NCBI GenBank assembly: GCA_023300375.1
Contig: JALZWO010000072.1
Span: 1 to 64,000, forward strand
Direction of reading: 5' to 3'
Length of the DNA: 64,000 bases
DNA from: Granulosicoccus sp.
GTDB lineage: Bacteria; Pseudomonadota; Gammaproteobacteria; Granulosicoccales; Granulosicoccaceae
A program made the translations under genes and the position numbers. The notes under the pieces were generated by a model. It did no database searches and had not been told where the DNA came from. It saw only the letters and a list, made by a program, of their open reading frames with translations. This document shows positions 19,206-28,971 of this stretch, piece by piece; the first letter of the stretch is position 1, and every line of letters begins with the position of its first letter.

Positions 19206-20183
19206 TTAGCTAGCTGATTTGAATACGTCAAAGTTGTATACGAAGACACCTCTACCGAACACGTTAGTGTCGTCTCCATCGATTCCACTATCTGAAATAC
19301 CAGCTTCAAAATAGATGAACGCAACATCTTCAACAATAGGCAGGATGTATCCGCCTTCTATTCCAAAAGCGACATCATTCACGTCCGCAATAGTAGCCCT
19401 TGCATAGATATTATCTTCTTCGTAGGCAGCGATGATTCCGAAAACGTTGTCGGTTACGAACACAGCGTTTCCTGCATTATCTGGAAAGCCACCCGATTGG
19501 TTGGCAAAATCTTCGCTAGCAAACTGAACCACTGCGCTAGCGGTGCCAGCGGCGTAAGGCATTGAAGCACTAAACCCGAAACCCGCGCCAGTGTCGTCTT
19601 CCAAGTTAAGTGCAACCGCCGCACCTAGTTTCAGATCACCGCGCTGAATGATTGCAGCGAGATCCAAACCGTCTATGAAGTCATCGCTACCATCAATACC
19701 GATGGTTCCCAAGTTGGCAGACGCCATGTACTGCAGATCGCCTCTCACAGGACTGGTGTATTTCAAAATCGACGCCTGTCTGTCACACGCAATCCCAAGC
19801 TCGCAGCCATCTTGCACATCAATATCAGTGACGGAATCTATTGCGTCGTAAAATGCTCGATACTGCGTACCACCGGTGACTGTTCCAAACTCGCCTTGAA
19901 CACCTACCCAAGCCTGTCGAGTTTCATTTACGCCCGCGGCTTGATCAAAACCAAGTTCAAGATAACTAAGCGCTTTAAAACTGTCATTTAACTGGGCGCC
20001 ACCTGTCCAACGAATGCGCGAGTCATAATCTTCCCAGACGAGTTCAGCATCTGGTTCAGTACGTAGTTCCAAACCTAACCGAAGGCTAGCGTCTAAGTTA
20101 CTTTCGATGTTAGCTTGCGCGTGCACCGCACCAGTACCAACCACGAATGAAGCCATTAAGGCTGTTGAAATCAGGTATTTCAT
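19206..20183 (-). CDS. Gram-negative porin (beta-barrel)
   Basis: Signal peptide MKYLISTALMASFVVGTGAVHAQ; WVGVQGEFGTVTGGTQYRAFYD; C-terminal beta strands ending FVYNFDVFKSAS. Confidence 0.8.
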   Translation of the reverse strand: MKYLISTALMASFVVGTGAVHAQANIESNLDASLRLGLELRTEPDAELVWEDYDSRIRWTGGAQLNDSFKALSYLELGFDQAAGVNETRQAWVGVQGEFGTVTGGTQYRAFYDAIDSVTDIDVQDGCELGIACDRQASILKYTSPVRGDLQYMASANLGTIGIDGSDDFIDGLDLAAIIQRGDLKLGAAVALNLEDDTGAGFGFSASMPYAAGTASAVVQFASEDFANQSGGFPDNAGNAVFVTDNVFGIIAAYEEDNIYARATIADVNDVAFGIEGGYILPIVEDVAFIYFEAGISDSGIDGDDTNVFGRGVFVYNFDVFKSAS

Positions 20184-20553
20184 GTGTTCTCGTCCTTACT
20201 AAGGAAATCAGACGCATATTGTAGGACACAATCTGACAAAGAGAACGTGTTCTTCCAATCTTACGCAAAAACCAACACAGACTCATGCGCTATCGGTATC
20301 ATTGCCCGCTGGACTCTGCAACGAGCTCGGAAGCATCAACCCATGTCTCACGAACCCTGAGCTGCCAGCGCTTATCATATTCTTTTTGCGAGGCGCACAA
20401 AACGGAATGATAGTTGCCGAGGATTTCACTATGAATCCAAGTCGTATCAGGACGTGCAGCTATTGGGTATTGTCTAAAGCTCGGCGCCTATTTCTTAAAA
20501 GCTCATGAAAATTATTCCGCAAGTCAGCCGATTAGTGACAGGTAATTAGTCGA

Positions 20554-23500
20554 GTGGACAGTCAGCCACGTGTACTCAATTTCGACGATGTTATCGATCT
20601 GTGTGGCACAGTAGCCACCTCTCGGGGGCAGATATTCAAGACCAGTGGCTCTGTTAAAGAGCTCAACTGGACATCTGAGGGCAATGTGCTGTCCGCGGAA
20701 ATCCAAGATACCGAGGCTGAGCCGCATCATGCGCGTATTACCATCGCTCCGCATCGATTTGACGGAGAATGCTCTTGCTCAGTGCGCTACAACTGCAAGC
20801 ATGTTGCAGCTTCACTGTTGTGTTGGATAGAACAGCAAACAGCCACAGCTACGCCCGACGACCAAGCGTTGCGCAAAGTCAATCGCTGGCTACAAAAAAT
20901 GGTGGAGCATGGACGCAAACAAGTCTCCTCCCATGAACATCATGAGCCGGGCGAACCGCTATTATTTTATCAGCTGGACAACACGGCGCTAACGCAAAGC
21001 CAGCAAGGTATCACTTTGCAAATATTGCAAAGCCGATTACTCAAGCGTGGCGGGTACGGCAAGGAGACACCCTACCGCTATAACGGCCATTATCATCACC
21101 CTGACTGGGTACTACCCTCTGACAGAGCTATTCTGGAACTTGCAGTGGGCAAGCAAAACGAACTAGCCTATCGTGAACTGACTATCACCGGTGATATTGG
21201 ACATCTACTCCTCAATAAGCTGCTGGAGTGTGGTCGATGTTACTGGGGCGCAGAAAGAGAACAAGCGCTGCAGATTGGCGACAACCTCTCACTTGAATTC
21301 AACTGGATGAAAAATGAAGCTGAAGCCTTCATTTTGCAAACAACACTTCCAGGCGCCGAGAAATGGCAACTGATCCCCAGTGATCCACCGTGGTACGTCG
21401 ATACCAACAACAAAATGGCAGGACAGTTAGAAAACACACCGTCAGTGGCCTTACTCGATCAGTTCATACAGGCCCCTCCGTTGCCTGCTGCACATGCGCA
21501 AGCTGTGAGTAATTATCTTGCGTCGCGCCTACCAGACAACGCCCTGCCTTTGCCAGAGCCGCCGAATTTTGTTCGTATTGAAGAAACTCCCAAACCTGTT
21601 TTGGTTTTGCAGTCTCGCGACGAAAGCCCTGATATCAAAAACTTCTTTGCCTCAATTAAATTTCGCTACGCCGACTACCTACTGCCGTTTGACGGTATGG
21701 AAGCGGATGCCACCCTGGAAGGAAAAACCAGCGAGGGTAGCCCATTAGTTCTCAAGCGCGATTTAAGCGCCGAAATTCACCACTCAGTAGAATTTGGCAA
21801 ACAGTTTCCCGAATTTGAATCAGCACATAACAACGACGCCGACTATTACTCCAAGGCAGATCGCCAACCCCGAACCAATGATGTGCAACGCATGGCGAGG
21901 CAATGGCGCGAGCTCATTGACTCACAAGATGAATTGAAAAACATGGGCTGGAGTGTACAAATCCGTGAGCCATTTGATCTTAGCTTTGAGTCAGTAACGC
22001 ATGTACAGGCCACTGTTAGTGAGACCACATCAAACTGGTTTGACATGGCGCTCAAGTTACAACACGGGGAGCAACAATTTGACTTGCTACCTCTGGTTAT
22101 TGATTGGCTTCAAGGCGATTCGCGTGACAGCTCTATCTTGCTTCAAGCCGATGACGGACAGTGGCTCGAAGTGGCACCTGAATTATTTAAACCCGTAGCA
22201 GATACCTTATTAGAGCTCTACGACGATCCATCCTCGGCAGAAAAGCTGCGTGTACCTAGGCAACGAGCAGCGACGCTTGAATCACTTGAAGATCATTGGC
22301 AACGACAAGGTGTCGATGTTGCCTGGCACGATGCGGGAAACATCTTTGATTTGGCTGAGAAGTTACGTAACTTTGAAGGCATTGAAACCATTGCAGCGCC
22401 TGATAGCGTTAAGGCCAGCCTGCGACAGTATCAGCTTGAAGGCATGGCATGGCTAGGCTTTCTTGCAGAATACGGCTTCAACGGCATTTTGGCTGATGAC
22501 ATGGGTTTGGGCAAAACCTTACAAACGCTAGGGCATATTCAGGTTGAACGTGAGAGCGGGCGCCTAACAGCTCCCACCCTCATTGTGGCACCCACCAGCT
22601 TGCTAACCAACTGGCAAAGAGAGGCTGCGAAGTTTACGCCAGGCTTAAGCACATTGATCTGGCATGGTACTCAGCGCAAGATACGTGACCTGACCGAGCA
22701 CCCTGTGGACATCGTCATCACCAGTTACGCATTGGTTACTCGCGATATCGCCTTGCTCTCAGAACAACAATTTGGTTGTGTGGTTCTCGATGAAGCGCAG
22801 GCAATAAAAAACCCGAGCGCTAAAGTCACTCAAGCTTTAAAAACTCTGGAAGTACAAAGGCGCATCTGCCTCACCGGTACACCTTTAGAGAATCATCTAG
22901 GGGAGCTGTGGTCGCAATTCGATTTTCTGATGCCGGGCTTTCTGGGAACACGCAAACATTTCAATCGCTACTTTCGAACACCGATTGAGAATCACGGCAG
23001 TACCGATCGGCAACAGCGACTATCCGCACTGATACGTCCATTTTTGCTTAGACGGCGCAAGGAAGAGGTGGCTAAAGAGCTGCCGCCTAAAACCGAAATT
23101 GTCAGAGAGGTGCCTCTTGAGCCAGAACAGGCGCGCCTCTATGAGAGCATTCGGATCAGCATGGAGCAGCGCGTTCGATCGTTACTCGCAGAGCGCGGCT
23201 TGGCTCGCAGTCATATAGAAATGCTCGATGCACTGCTCAAGCTACGTCAAACCTGCTGTCACCCTGCACTCGTGAAACTCGACACCGCTAGAGGTGTCAC
23301 TGAGTCAGCAAAAACCGACCTACTAATGTCGATGCTGGATGAACTGATCGCTGAAGGCAAAAAAATTCTGTTGTTTTCACAGTTCACCGAAATGCTCGGC
23401 CTCATAGAAGTCGAACTGCTCAAACGTGACATCAAATACGTAAAGCTCACCGGCCGAACGCGCAAGCGTGACGAAGTCATTGATGCTTTTCAACATGGTG

Positions 23501-23835
23501 AAGTACCCTTGTTTCTAATCAGTCTTAAAGCCGGTGGCACTGGCCTTAACCTGACAGCAGCCGATACCGTCATTCATTATGACCCTTGGTGGAATCCAGC
23601 TGTTGAGAATCAAGCCAGTGATCGTGCTCATAGAATCGGACAAAACAAGCCTGTTTTTATCTACAAACTGGTAGCTAGCAACACAGTAGAAGAGAAAATC
23701 ATGGCTATGCAAGCGCAGAAACAACAACTGGCTGATCAAACAGTCAATCGAACGGAAGGTGCTGCGATGCAAAGTCTGAGTGCAGATGACATCATGGATC
23801 TGTTTGCAGCGAGCGACCCAACCGACTCCAACTAA
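20554..23835 (+). CDS. SNF2-family helicase with N-terminal SWIM zinc finger
   Basis: SWIM CSCSVRYNCKH; ILADDMGLGKTLQTL; DEAQAIKNP; LTGTPLENHLGELWSQFDFLMPG; SLKAGGTGLNLTAADTVIHYDPWWNPAVENQASDRAHRIGQ. Confidence 0.95.
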   Translation: MDSQPRVLNFDDVIDLCGTVATSRGQIFKTSGSVKELNWTSEGNVLSAEIQDTEAEPHHARITIAPHRFDGECSCSVRYNCKHVAASLLCWIEQQTATATPDDQALRKVNRWLQKMVEHGRKQVSSHEHHEPGEPLLFYQLDNTALTQSQQGITLQILQSRLLKRGGYGKETPYRYNGHYHHPDWVLPSDRAILELAVGKQNELAYRELTITGDIGHLLLNKLLECGRCYWGAEREQALQIGDNLSLEFNWMKNEAEAFILQTTLPGAEKWQLIPSDPPWYVDTNNKMAGQLENTPSVALLDQFIQAPPLPAAHAQAVSNYLASRLPDNALPLPEPPNFVRIEETPKPVLVLQSRDESPDIKNFFASIKFRYADYLLPFDGMEADATLEGKTSEGSPLVLKRDLSAEIHHSVEFGKQFPEFESAHNNDADYYSKADRQPRTNDVQRMARQWRELIDSQDELKNMGWSVQIREPFDLSFESVTHVQATVSETTSNWFDMALKLQHGEQQFDLLPLVIDWLQGDSRDSSILLQADDGQWLEVAPELFKPVADTLLELYDDPSSAEKLRVPRQRAATLESLEDHWQRQGVDVAWHDAGNIFDLAEKLRNFEGIETIAAPDSVKASLRQYQLEGMAWLGFLAEYGFNGILADDMGLGKTLQTLGHIQVERESGRLTAPTLIVAPTSLLTNWQREAAKFTPGLSTLIWHGTQRKIRDLTEHPVDIVITSYALVTRDIALLSEQQFGCVVLDEAQAIKNPSAKVTQALKTLEVQRRICLTGTPLENHLGELWSQFDFLMPGFLGTRKHFNRYFRTPIENHGSTDRQQRLSALIRPFLLRRRKEEVAKELPPKTEIVREVPLEPEQARLYESIRISMEQRVRSLLAERGLARSHIEMLDALLKLRQTCCHPALVKLDTARGVTESAKTDLLMSMLDELIAEGKKILLFSQFTEMLGLIEVELLKRDIKYVKLTGRTRKRDEVIDAFQHGEVPLFLISLKAGGTGLNLTAADTVIHYDPWWNPAVENQASDRAHRIGQNKPVFIYKLVASNTVEEKIMAMQAQKQQLADQTVNRTEGAAMQSLSADDIMDLFAASDPTDSN

Positions 23836-23913
23836 GTGATCAGATGATTTGTATCGCAAAAAATTTATTTGATCGTAGACGAACCGCACTGACTTAAGCG
23901 AAGATAGTGAACG

Positions 23914-23981
23914 CGTCGTTCCCACTAAGGTGGGAAGCCAGCCTCCTTAGTAGCATGGATCCCCGCATACAAGGGGATGAC
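23914..23981. repeat. Two-hairpin intergenic repeat (CGTCGTTCCCACTAAGGTGGGAA ... GGATCCCCGCATACAAGGGGATGAC)
   Basis: Hairpin 1 TTCCCAC-TAAG-GTGGGAA (23919-23936); hairpin 2 ATCCCC-N8-GGGGAT (23959-23978). Confidence 0.65.
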
Positions 23982-24022
23982 AAATTAAAGTACGTGTCAC
24001 TCGATCGCAGAACAACAAAACC

Positions 24023-24997
24023 ATGAACGGCATCCTTGTTTCGGCTGGGAATAACTTACTCTCACCCATAATTCTATCGTTTGCTCTGGGCTTCTTTGCG
24101 GCTATTGTGCGCTCAGATCTCACTATCCCAGAAGCCATGGCGAAAGCCTTGTCGATCTACCTTCTGTTCGCCATTGGATTCAAAGGTGGCGTCAGCGTAT
24201 CGAGCAATGAGTTCGACAGTGGCGTGCTCATGGCCCTGATCGCAGGCACATTGCTTTCGCTACTCCTGCCAATATTGGCGTTTGCACTTCTCAATGTATT
24301 GACCAGCCTTGATCAACTGAACAAGGCTGCAGTTGCTGGCCACTATGGTTCTATATCAATTGTGACATTCGTTGCAGCAACATCAGCACTAGAGCTCTAC
24401 AACATCGATGCTGAAGGCTATATGGTCGCGGTTGCAGCGGCTATGGAGGCACCCGCTATTGTTACCGCACTCTGGCTAGCATCGCGCGGCAGTAAAGACT
24501 CACGCATGGGGTCAGATATGTGGCGTGAAATTCTTCTCAACGGTTCTATTGTTCTGTTGATTGGCGCATTCGTCATTGGCCTACTCACTGGCAGTGAGGG
24601 CATGAACGAAATCGAAAGCTTTATCGTCACACCATTTAAAGGTGTACTGTGCTTATTTTTGCTCGACATAGGGTTAGTGGCTGGCAGAAGCTTGTTACAA
24701 AGCTACAAGCACATTACCCGTGGGTTAGTGGCATTTGGAGTACTCATGCCATTGATAGGGTCTATCACAGGGCTCGCCATAGCCATACTGCTGAACTTAT
24801 CTGAAGGTGGTGCCGTGTTACTGATGGTGCTTTGCGCATCGGCCTCCTACATTGCTGTGCCTGCGGCAATGCGTGTGGCGCTGCCTGAAGCCAATGCTGG
24901 TATTTATTTAACGTTATCACTGGGCATCACATTCCCGTTCAATCTTACCCTGGGCATACCGCTGTATCTGGCTGCCGCCAGTGCCCTTTATTCATAG
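24023..24997 (+). CDS. sbtA: SbtA-family sodium-dependent bicarbonate transporter
   Basis: MNGILVSAGNNLLSPIILSFALGFFAAIVRSDLTIPEAMAKALSIYLLFAIGFKGG matches the SbtA/DUF897 N-terminus; about 10 TMs; followed by a PII-like gene. Confidence 0.87.
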   Translation: MNGILVSAGNNLLSPIILSFALGFFAAIVRSDLTIPEAMAKALSIYLLFAIGFKGGVSVSSNEFDSGVLMALIAGTLLSLLLPILAFALLNVLTSLDQLNKAAVAGHYGSISIVTFVAATSALELYNIDAEGYMVAVAAAMEAPAIVTALWLASRGSKDSRMGSDMWREILLNGSIVLLIGAFVIGLLTGSEGMNEIESFIVTPFKGVLCLFLLDIGLVAGRSLLQSYKHITRGLVAFGVLMPLIGSITGLAIAILLNLSEGGAVLLMVLCASASYIAVPAAMRVALPEANAGIYLTLSLGITFPFNLTLGIPLYLAAASALYS

Positions 24998-25006
24998 GCG
25001 AAAATC

Positions 25007-25318
25007 ATGAATGTTCACAAGGCCAAGCGTGTAGAAATCATTATTGAGGCACCTATGCAATCTCGCCTTACCCGTGCCTTAGATGAGGGTGGCGTAACGG
25101 GTTACACACTGCTCCCCGTGAGAGGAGGATCTGGTAGAAGCGGGCCTTGGACTGTTGATGGTCAAATTTCGACAGCCGGCGGCATGATTCACGTGCTCTG
25201 CATTGTCAAACCTGACATGGTAGACCCCATCCTCACTATTGCTTTCGACATTGTTGAAAAGCACTTAGGAATTGTCTCCGTGTCCGACTGTGACGTCGTT
25301 CGTGCAGAGCGCTTCTAG
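25007..25318 (+). CDS. PII-like signalling protein (SbtB-like)
   Basis: 103 aa; VEIIIEAPMQSRLTRALDEGGVTGYTLLPVRGGSGRSGPW with the PII core fold pattern; starts 9 bp after sbtA. Confidence 0.78.
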   Translation: MNVHKAKRVEIIIEAPMQSRLTRALDEGGVTGYTLLPVRGGSGRSGPWTVDGQISTAGGMIHVLCIVKPDMVDPILTIAFDIVEKHLGIVSVSDCDVVRAERF

Positions 25319-25370
25319 CAAACTACCCGGAAAACATTCATCAAACCGCGTGTAATCCTAACGGGATGTT

Positions 25371-26750
25371 TTATGTTCCGTCACGCATGGCAAGCTCTTG
25401 ACGCATAGCAGAGTGCGCCTTTTCAGTGATGGGATAACGACGCATACTCCAGACAGCTGCTAGTTTGAACACTACGCAAGGCGCGCCATATAAGACGGCT
25501 AGCCATAAGATGCTGGAGTCACTGTTGGACTCGGTAGCACTAAAACCCACCAAATCCAACAATGGGAACGCTATTCCTACAGCCAATGCATAGGACAATT
25601 TAGACGCAGTGCCCCACAGCGCGAAGAACAAACCGGGACGCTGGTAGCCATTGGTCAATGCATCCCACTCGATAACATCAGCGTTAATGGCACTGGGCAA
25701 CGCAAGATCAGCACCTGTAGCAAAACCCGTGGCTATAACAATCACATAGAACCACGCCACTGAATCTGCTCCCAGTAAAGGCGTCCAAACAAAGAAGGCA
25801 CATGCCATGATCATAGCCACAGACCACGTTTGATGCTTACCAAAACGCTTAGCAAAGGCCACCCAAACAGGGACAGCCACAGCCGCTGCAACAAAATAGA
25901 GAAACAGAAATACACCGACAAGATCTGCAACGCCAAGTACATGCGTGACGTACAGTAAAAACAAGGTTGCAGGGATCGCGTTGCCTACCGCATTCAACAA
26001 AAAGCTCACCAACAACTGCCGAAACGGATTGGGCGTTCTCACCAAGGACCAAGCGGACTCAAGCGAGTTGCTCGGCAGCTTGGTCTGCGAACTATCAGGT
26101 ACAGCAAAGGCTGCCCATACCGTGCTTATCAGCAAAGTAAGCAGTACCAACCAAGTTATTGCCGTAAGCGTTGCCGCCAGTCCATCATCAGTATCTCCCA
26201 CAAAAACCGCCGACACTAGTAACGCCACTAGGGTTCCAGTTAGCCCAAAAGCCACTCGAAAACCGGTAATACGACTGCGCTGATTGTAATCGGGCGACAA
26301 CTCAGCCGCCCATGCACTTGCCGGCACTATCGATAGTGTGCCGCCCACATAGATTGCGATGGTCCACCATAACAAATAGCTAGCAGCAGCCGTTGCCGGT
26401 GGGTTGAATAGAAACAACACCGACATGCCTATTAATGGAGCCGCGACTACGACGAACAGCTTGCGCCGCCCAAAGCGATTCCGGCTCTGGTCCGACCAGT
26501 ACCCCACCAACGGGTCAGTAATCATATCGAACAATCTGGCGACAAGGAGAATGCCGCCAATGGCCGTCAGGCTTAAGCCAGTGCTTTGCGCATAGAACGT
26601 TGGCACAATGACCTGCAAGGCAATAAACGCAGCAGCCAGCGGGAACGCTAGAGAGCCATACGCCAACAGTGTGGGCATCGGCACAATAGCCGTGGATGCA
26701 GTAACGGGCTTAGCGCTCTCTGACAAGCTTTCCACGGTATGGGAATTCAT
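25371..26750 (-). CDS. MFS transporter, GPH (glycoside-pentoside-hexuronide) type
   Basis: LLVARLFDMITDPLVGYWSDQSRNRFGRRKLFVV: GPH cation symporter signature; 12 TM pattern. Confidence 0.88.
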   Translation of the reverse strand: MNSHTVESLSESAKPVTASTAIVPMPTLLAYGSLAFPLAAAFIALQVIVPTFYAQSTGLSLTAIGGILLVARLFDMITDPLVGYWSDQSRNRFGRRKLFVVVAAPLIGMSVLFLFNPPATAAASYLLWWTIAIYVGGTLSIVPASAWAAELSPDYNQRSRITGFRVAFGLTGTLVALLVSAVFVGDTDDGLAATLTAITWLVLLTLLISTVWAAFAVPDSSQTKLPSNSLESAWSLVRTPNPFRQLLVSFLLNAVGNAIPATLFLLYVTHVLGVADLVGVFLFLYFVAAAVAVPVWVAFAKRFGKHQTWSVAMIMACAFFVWTPLLGADSVAWFYVIVIATGFATGADLALPSAINADVIEWDALTNGYQRPGLFFALWGTASKLSYALAVGIAFPLLDLVGFSATESNSDSSILWLAVLYGAPCVVFKLAAVWSMRRYPITEKAHSAMRQELAMRDGT

Positions 26751-26928
26751 TAATGCTCAGCTGATATTGACGTTGACGGTTATCGTACGCTTTTCAAACA
26801 AAGTCGTAGCACAAAACGCAAATCGGTAAAACACTGAAACATCAGGCTCACTCGACCAGCACTGCAAGCCACCAGAGTCAGGAATTGTTACCATCAGCAC
26901 CATCTACATTAAAGATGCTGGATCCGTA

Positions 26929-27528
26929 ATGAACAAGTACAGACGCTATATCCCCATTATTGCTCTCGTCCTAGTCGGCTTGGGAGTCAATCTTGATCAG
27001 TTCGGCATTGATCTGCGAGCCCTGAGTGGCGGAGGCGGTTCCAATTCATCACTGTCAAGCAGCAATAGTGGCCAGCTCTCAAGCAACAAAGACTCAGGAT
27101 CGCACAGCAAGCCTTCATACGCGCAATGGTCTGACACCAATCCAGCCATCAATCTTTGGCATGTATTCGAAGGGGAAATCAACAGGAGTGGCAAACCCGT
27201 CGGATTTCATTCAAGACCCAACGGCCAGGATCCAGCCAATTCCAGGGTTGTTTCTGTGCGTGACAAGCCCAACAGAGCGGGTGTGTATACCGCCACTATT
27301 GAAATTCGTGACGGCAATCAATGGAAAAACAAATTTTCCAGCTTCTTCCCAGATTCTATGTCGAAGGATGACGTCACCAAGGCGGTGCTGAATGCCTATA
27401 ACGATAGCCGCGATAAAAACGCTCAGCCGTTTGAAGGGCCTTCTGGTCTAGGATTTACTATCCAAGGCTACACATCAAACCGAGGCGGAATAAATACCGC
27501 TTTTCCCGTCTACGTTCGAGGTCAATAG
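26929..27528 (+). CDS. Membrane-tethered or secreted protein with C-terminal EndoU-like ribonuclease domain
   Basis: N-terminal signal/TM RYIPIIALVLVGLGV, Ser/Gly/Asn linker, then HVFEGEINRSGKPVGFHSRPNG ... NRAGVYTATIEI ... SSFFPDSMSKDDVTKAVLNAYND ... GFTIQGYTSNRGGINTAFPVY, resembling the bacterial EndoU toxin domain (PF14436 as I recall it). Confidence 0.7.
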   Translation: MNKYRRYIPIIALVLVGLGVNLDQFGIDLRALSGGGGSNSSLSSSNSGQLSSNKDSGSHSKPSYAQWSDTNPAINLWHVFEGEINRSGKPVGFHSRPNGQDPANSRVVSVRDKPNRAGVYTATIEIRDGNQWKNKFSSFFPDSMSKDDVTKAVLNAYNDSRDKNAQPFEGPSGLGFTIQGYTSNRGGINTAFPVYVRGQ

Positions 27529-27691
27529 CCTGTAGTTTTAACGTCGCTTGCTTGTTACAGTGTTCGCCCGCCATTACGGGCCTCTATCATGCTAGAGATC
27601 ATAGCACCGACGTTCAGTACTCAATCTGGCCTAATCTACAAGCGCATTCTCTGATTAAGCGCGTGGAAACGATTGAAAGCCATAATTCGAC

Positions 27692-27730
27692 TGTTACATT
27701 GATGTTACATCCTTGCTAACGCTAGGATGT
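27692..27730. promoter_or_regulatory. Direct repeat TGTTACAT-N3-TGTTACAT overlapping inverted repeat ACATCCT-N10-AGGATGT
   Basis: Direct reading; candidate operator upstream of the LacI/LuxR-type regulator. Confidence 0.4.
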
Positions 27731-27838
27731 CTAACCGTTAGAGGCGAATATTGAGGCTGAAAGTCCTTAACATGAAATGTTAGCTCATTTTGATTGTGGG
27801 CTACCAGCAAACCACTAGCCACAGAGAAAGCGCTTCGC

Positions 27839-28948
27839 ATGCCATCAGATTTTTCTGACACCCAGACAGTTTCCTCAAACGAGGCATCCAACGGGCATAT
27901 CGGAATTTTCACTAATAGCTTTGAGTCGGCGTATTACAGCTGCATCGTTGAATCTGTATCGAATTTCCTGACAGCACATAACTTTCATTTGTCCGTGCTG
28001 CCTAAGCAGCAATCCATATCCAGCGAGAGAGAGGCATTCAAATCACTGGATAACGGCACGTGTGACGGACTCATCATCCACGCAGACAGGCTCGATGACA
28101 ATGAGCTTAATGGGCTGATGAAACAATATCCCACGGCTGTGATGCTTGATCGCTACTTACCTCTTTTTGCTGACAAGTGCGTCTATGCGGATAACAAGCA
28201 AGGAGGTGAAATAGGTGCCCAGTTTCTCCTTGCGCAAGGTCATACCAAAATTGCGATGGTTCGTGGCCCCGACTCCTACATCGAAGTTGCTGATCGTTCA
28301 GCAGGTTTCAAAAGCGTTCTCGCCAGTAAAAACATTGAACTACAAGCCGAATTGTGTGGAGATTTTCTACATGCGGGTGGAGAATATTGTCTCGAACAGA
28401 TACACTTGGAACATCCCGATGTCACAGCTGTGTTTTGTCAAAACGACGTCATGGCTTTTGGTGCGCTAAAAGCTTGCCGACGGCTAGGGATCCAAGTTCC
28501 CGAGGACCTATCGATCCTTGGACTTGATGGTGTCCCCATGTGTGAGTACGTATCGCCAAGACTCACCAGTGTGCAAAAACCCCTACGTAGACTCGGTGAA
28601 CATGCCGCACAAATAGTCTCCGACCTTGTATCTAATGTCGATATAAACCAACGTACAAAGGGCACCATTTACACACCCGTGCTAGCAGAACGCGAAACGG
28701 TAGCCCAGCCTACAGGCTATAAAATTGAGCGTGTGTCACTAACTAAACGAGAGACTGAATGCCTGAGCTGGACAGCGGCTGGAAAGACCTCTTGGGAGAT
28801 TTCAGTAATTTTAGGGATATCTGAAAGTACAGCCACCTTTCATTTGCGCAACGCTAGCGCTAAGCTGAAGGCGAGCAACAGAACTCATTCAGTGGCTAAA
28901 GCGCTGCATTTCGGCCTGATTCCCTTCATCGATGACAGCTTTAAATGA
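27839..28948 (+). CDS. Transcriptional regulator: LacI/PBP-type sensor domain with C-terminal LuxR-type HTH
   Basis: LacI-type sensor motifs (GLIIHADRL; DNKQGGEIGAQFLLAQGHTKIAMVRGP; DVTAVFCQNDVMAFGALKACRRLGIQVPEDLSILGLDG) then LuxR HTH LTKRETECLSWTAAGKTSWEISVILGISESTATFHLRNASAKLKASNRTHSVAKALHFGLI. No N-terminal LacI HTH. Track start is TTG 27794. Confidence 0.85.
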   Translation: MPSDFSDTQTVSSNEASNGHIGIFTNSFESAYYSCIVESVSNFLTAHNFHLSVLPKQQSISSEREAFKSLDNGTCDGLIIHADRLDDNELNGLMKQYPTAVMLDRYLPLFADKCVYADNKQGGEIGAQFLLAQGHTKIAMVRGPDSYIEVADRSAGFKSVLASKNIELQAELCGDFLHAGGEYCLEQIHLEHPDVTAVFCQNDVMAFGALKACRRLGIQVPEDLSILGLDGVPMCEYVSPRLTSVQKPLRRLGEHAAQIVSDLVSNVDINQRTKGTIYTPVLAERETVAQPTGYKIERVSLTKRETECLSWTAAGKTSWEISVILGISESTATFHLRNASAKLKASNRTHSVAKALHFGLIPFIDDSFK

Positions 28949-28971
28949 GCGCTTACTACTTGGCAATATAA

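Noticed and set aside
26929-28948. EndoU protein plus LacI-LuxR protein as a toxin-antitoxin pair
   Set aside because: The second protein is a large transcriptional regulator, not an immunity-type protein, and 310 bp with a hairpin separates them. A regulatory link remains possible but TA pairing is unsupported.
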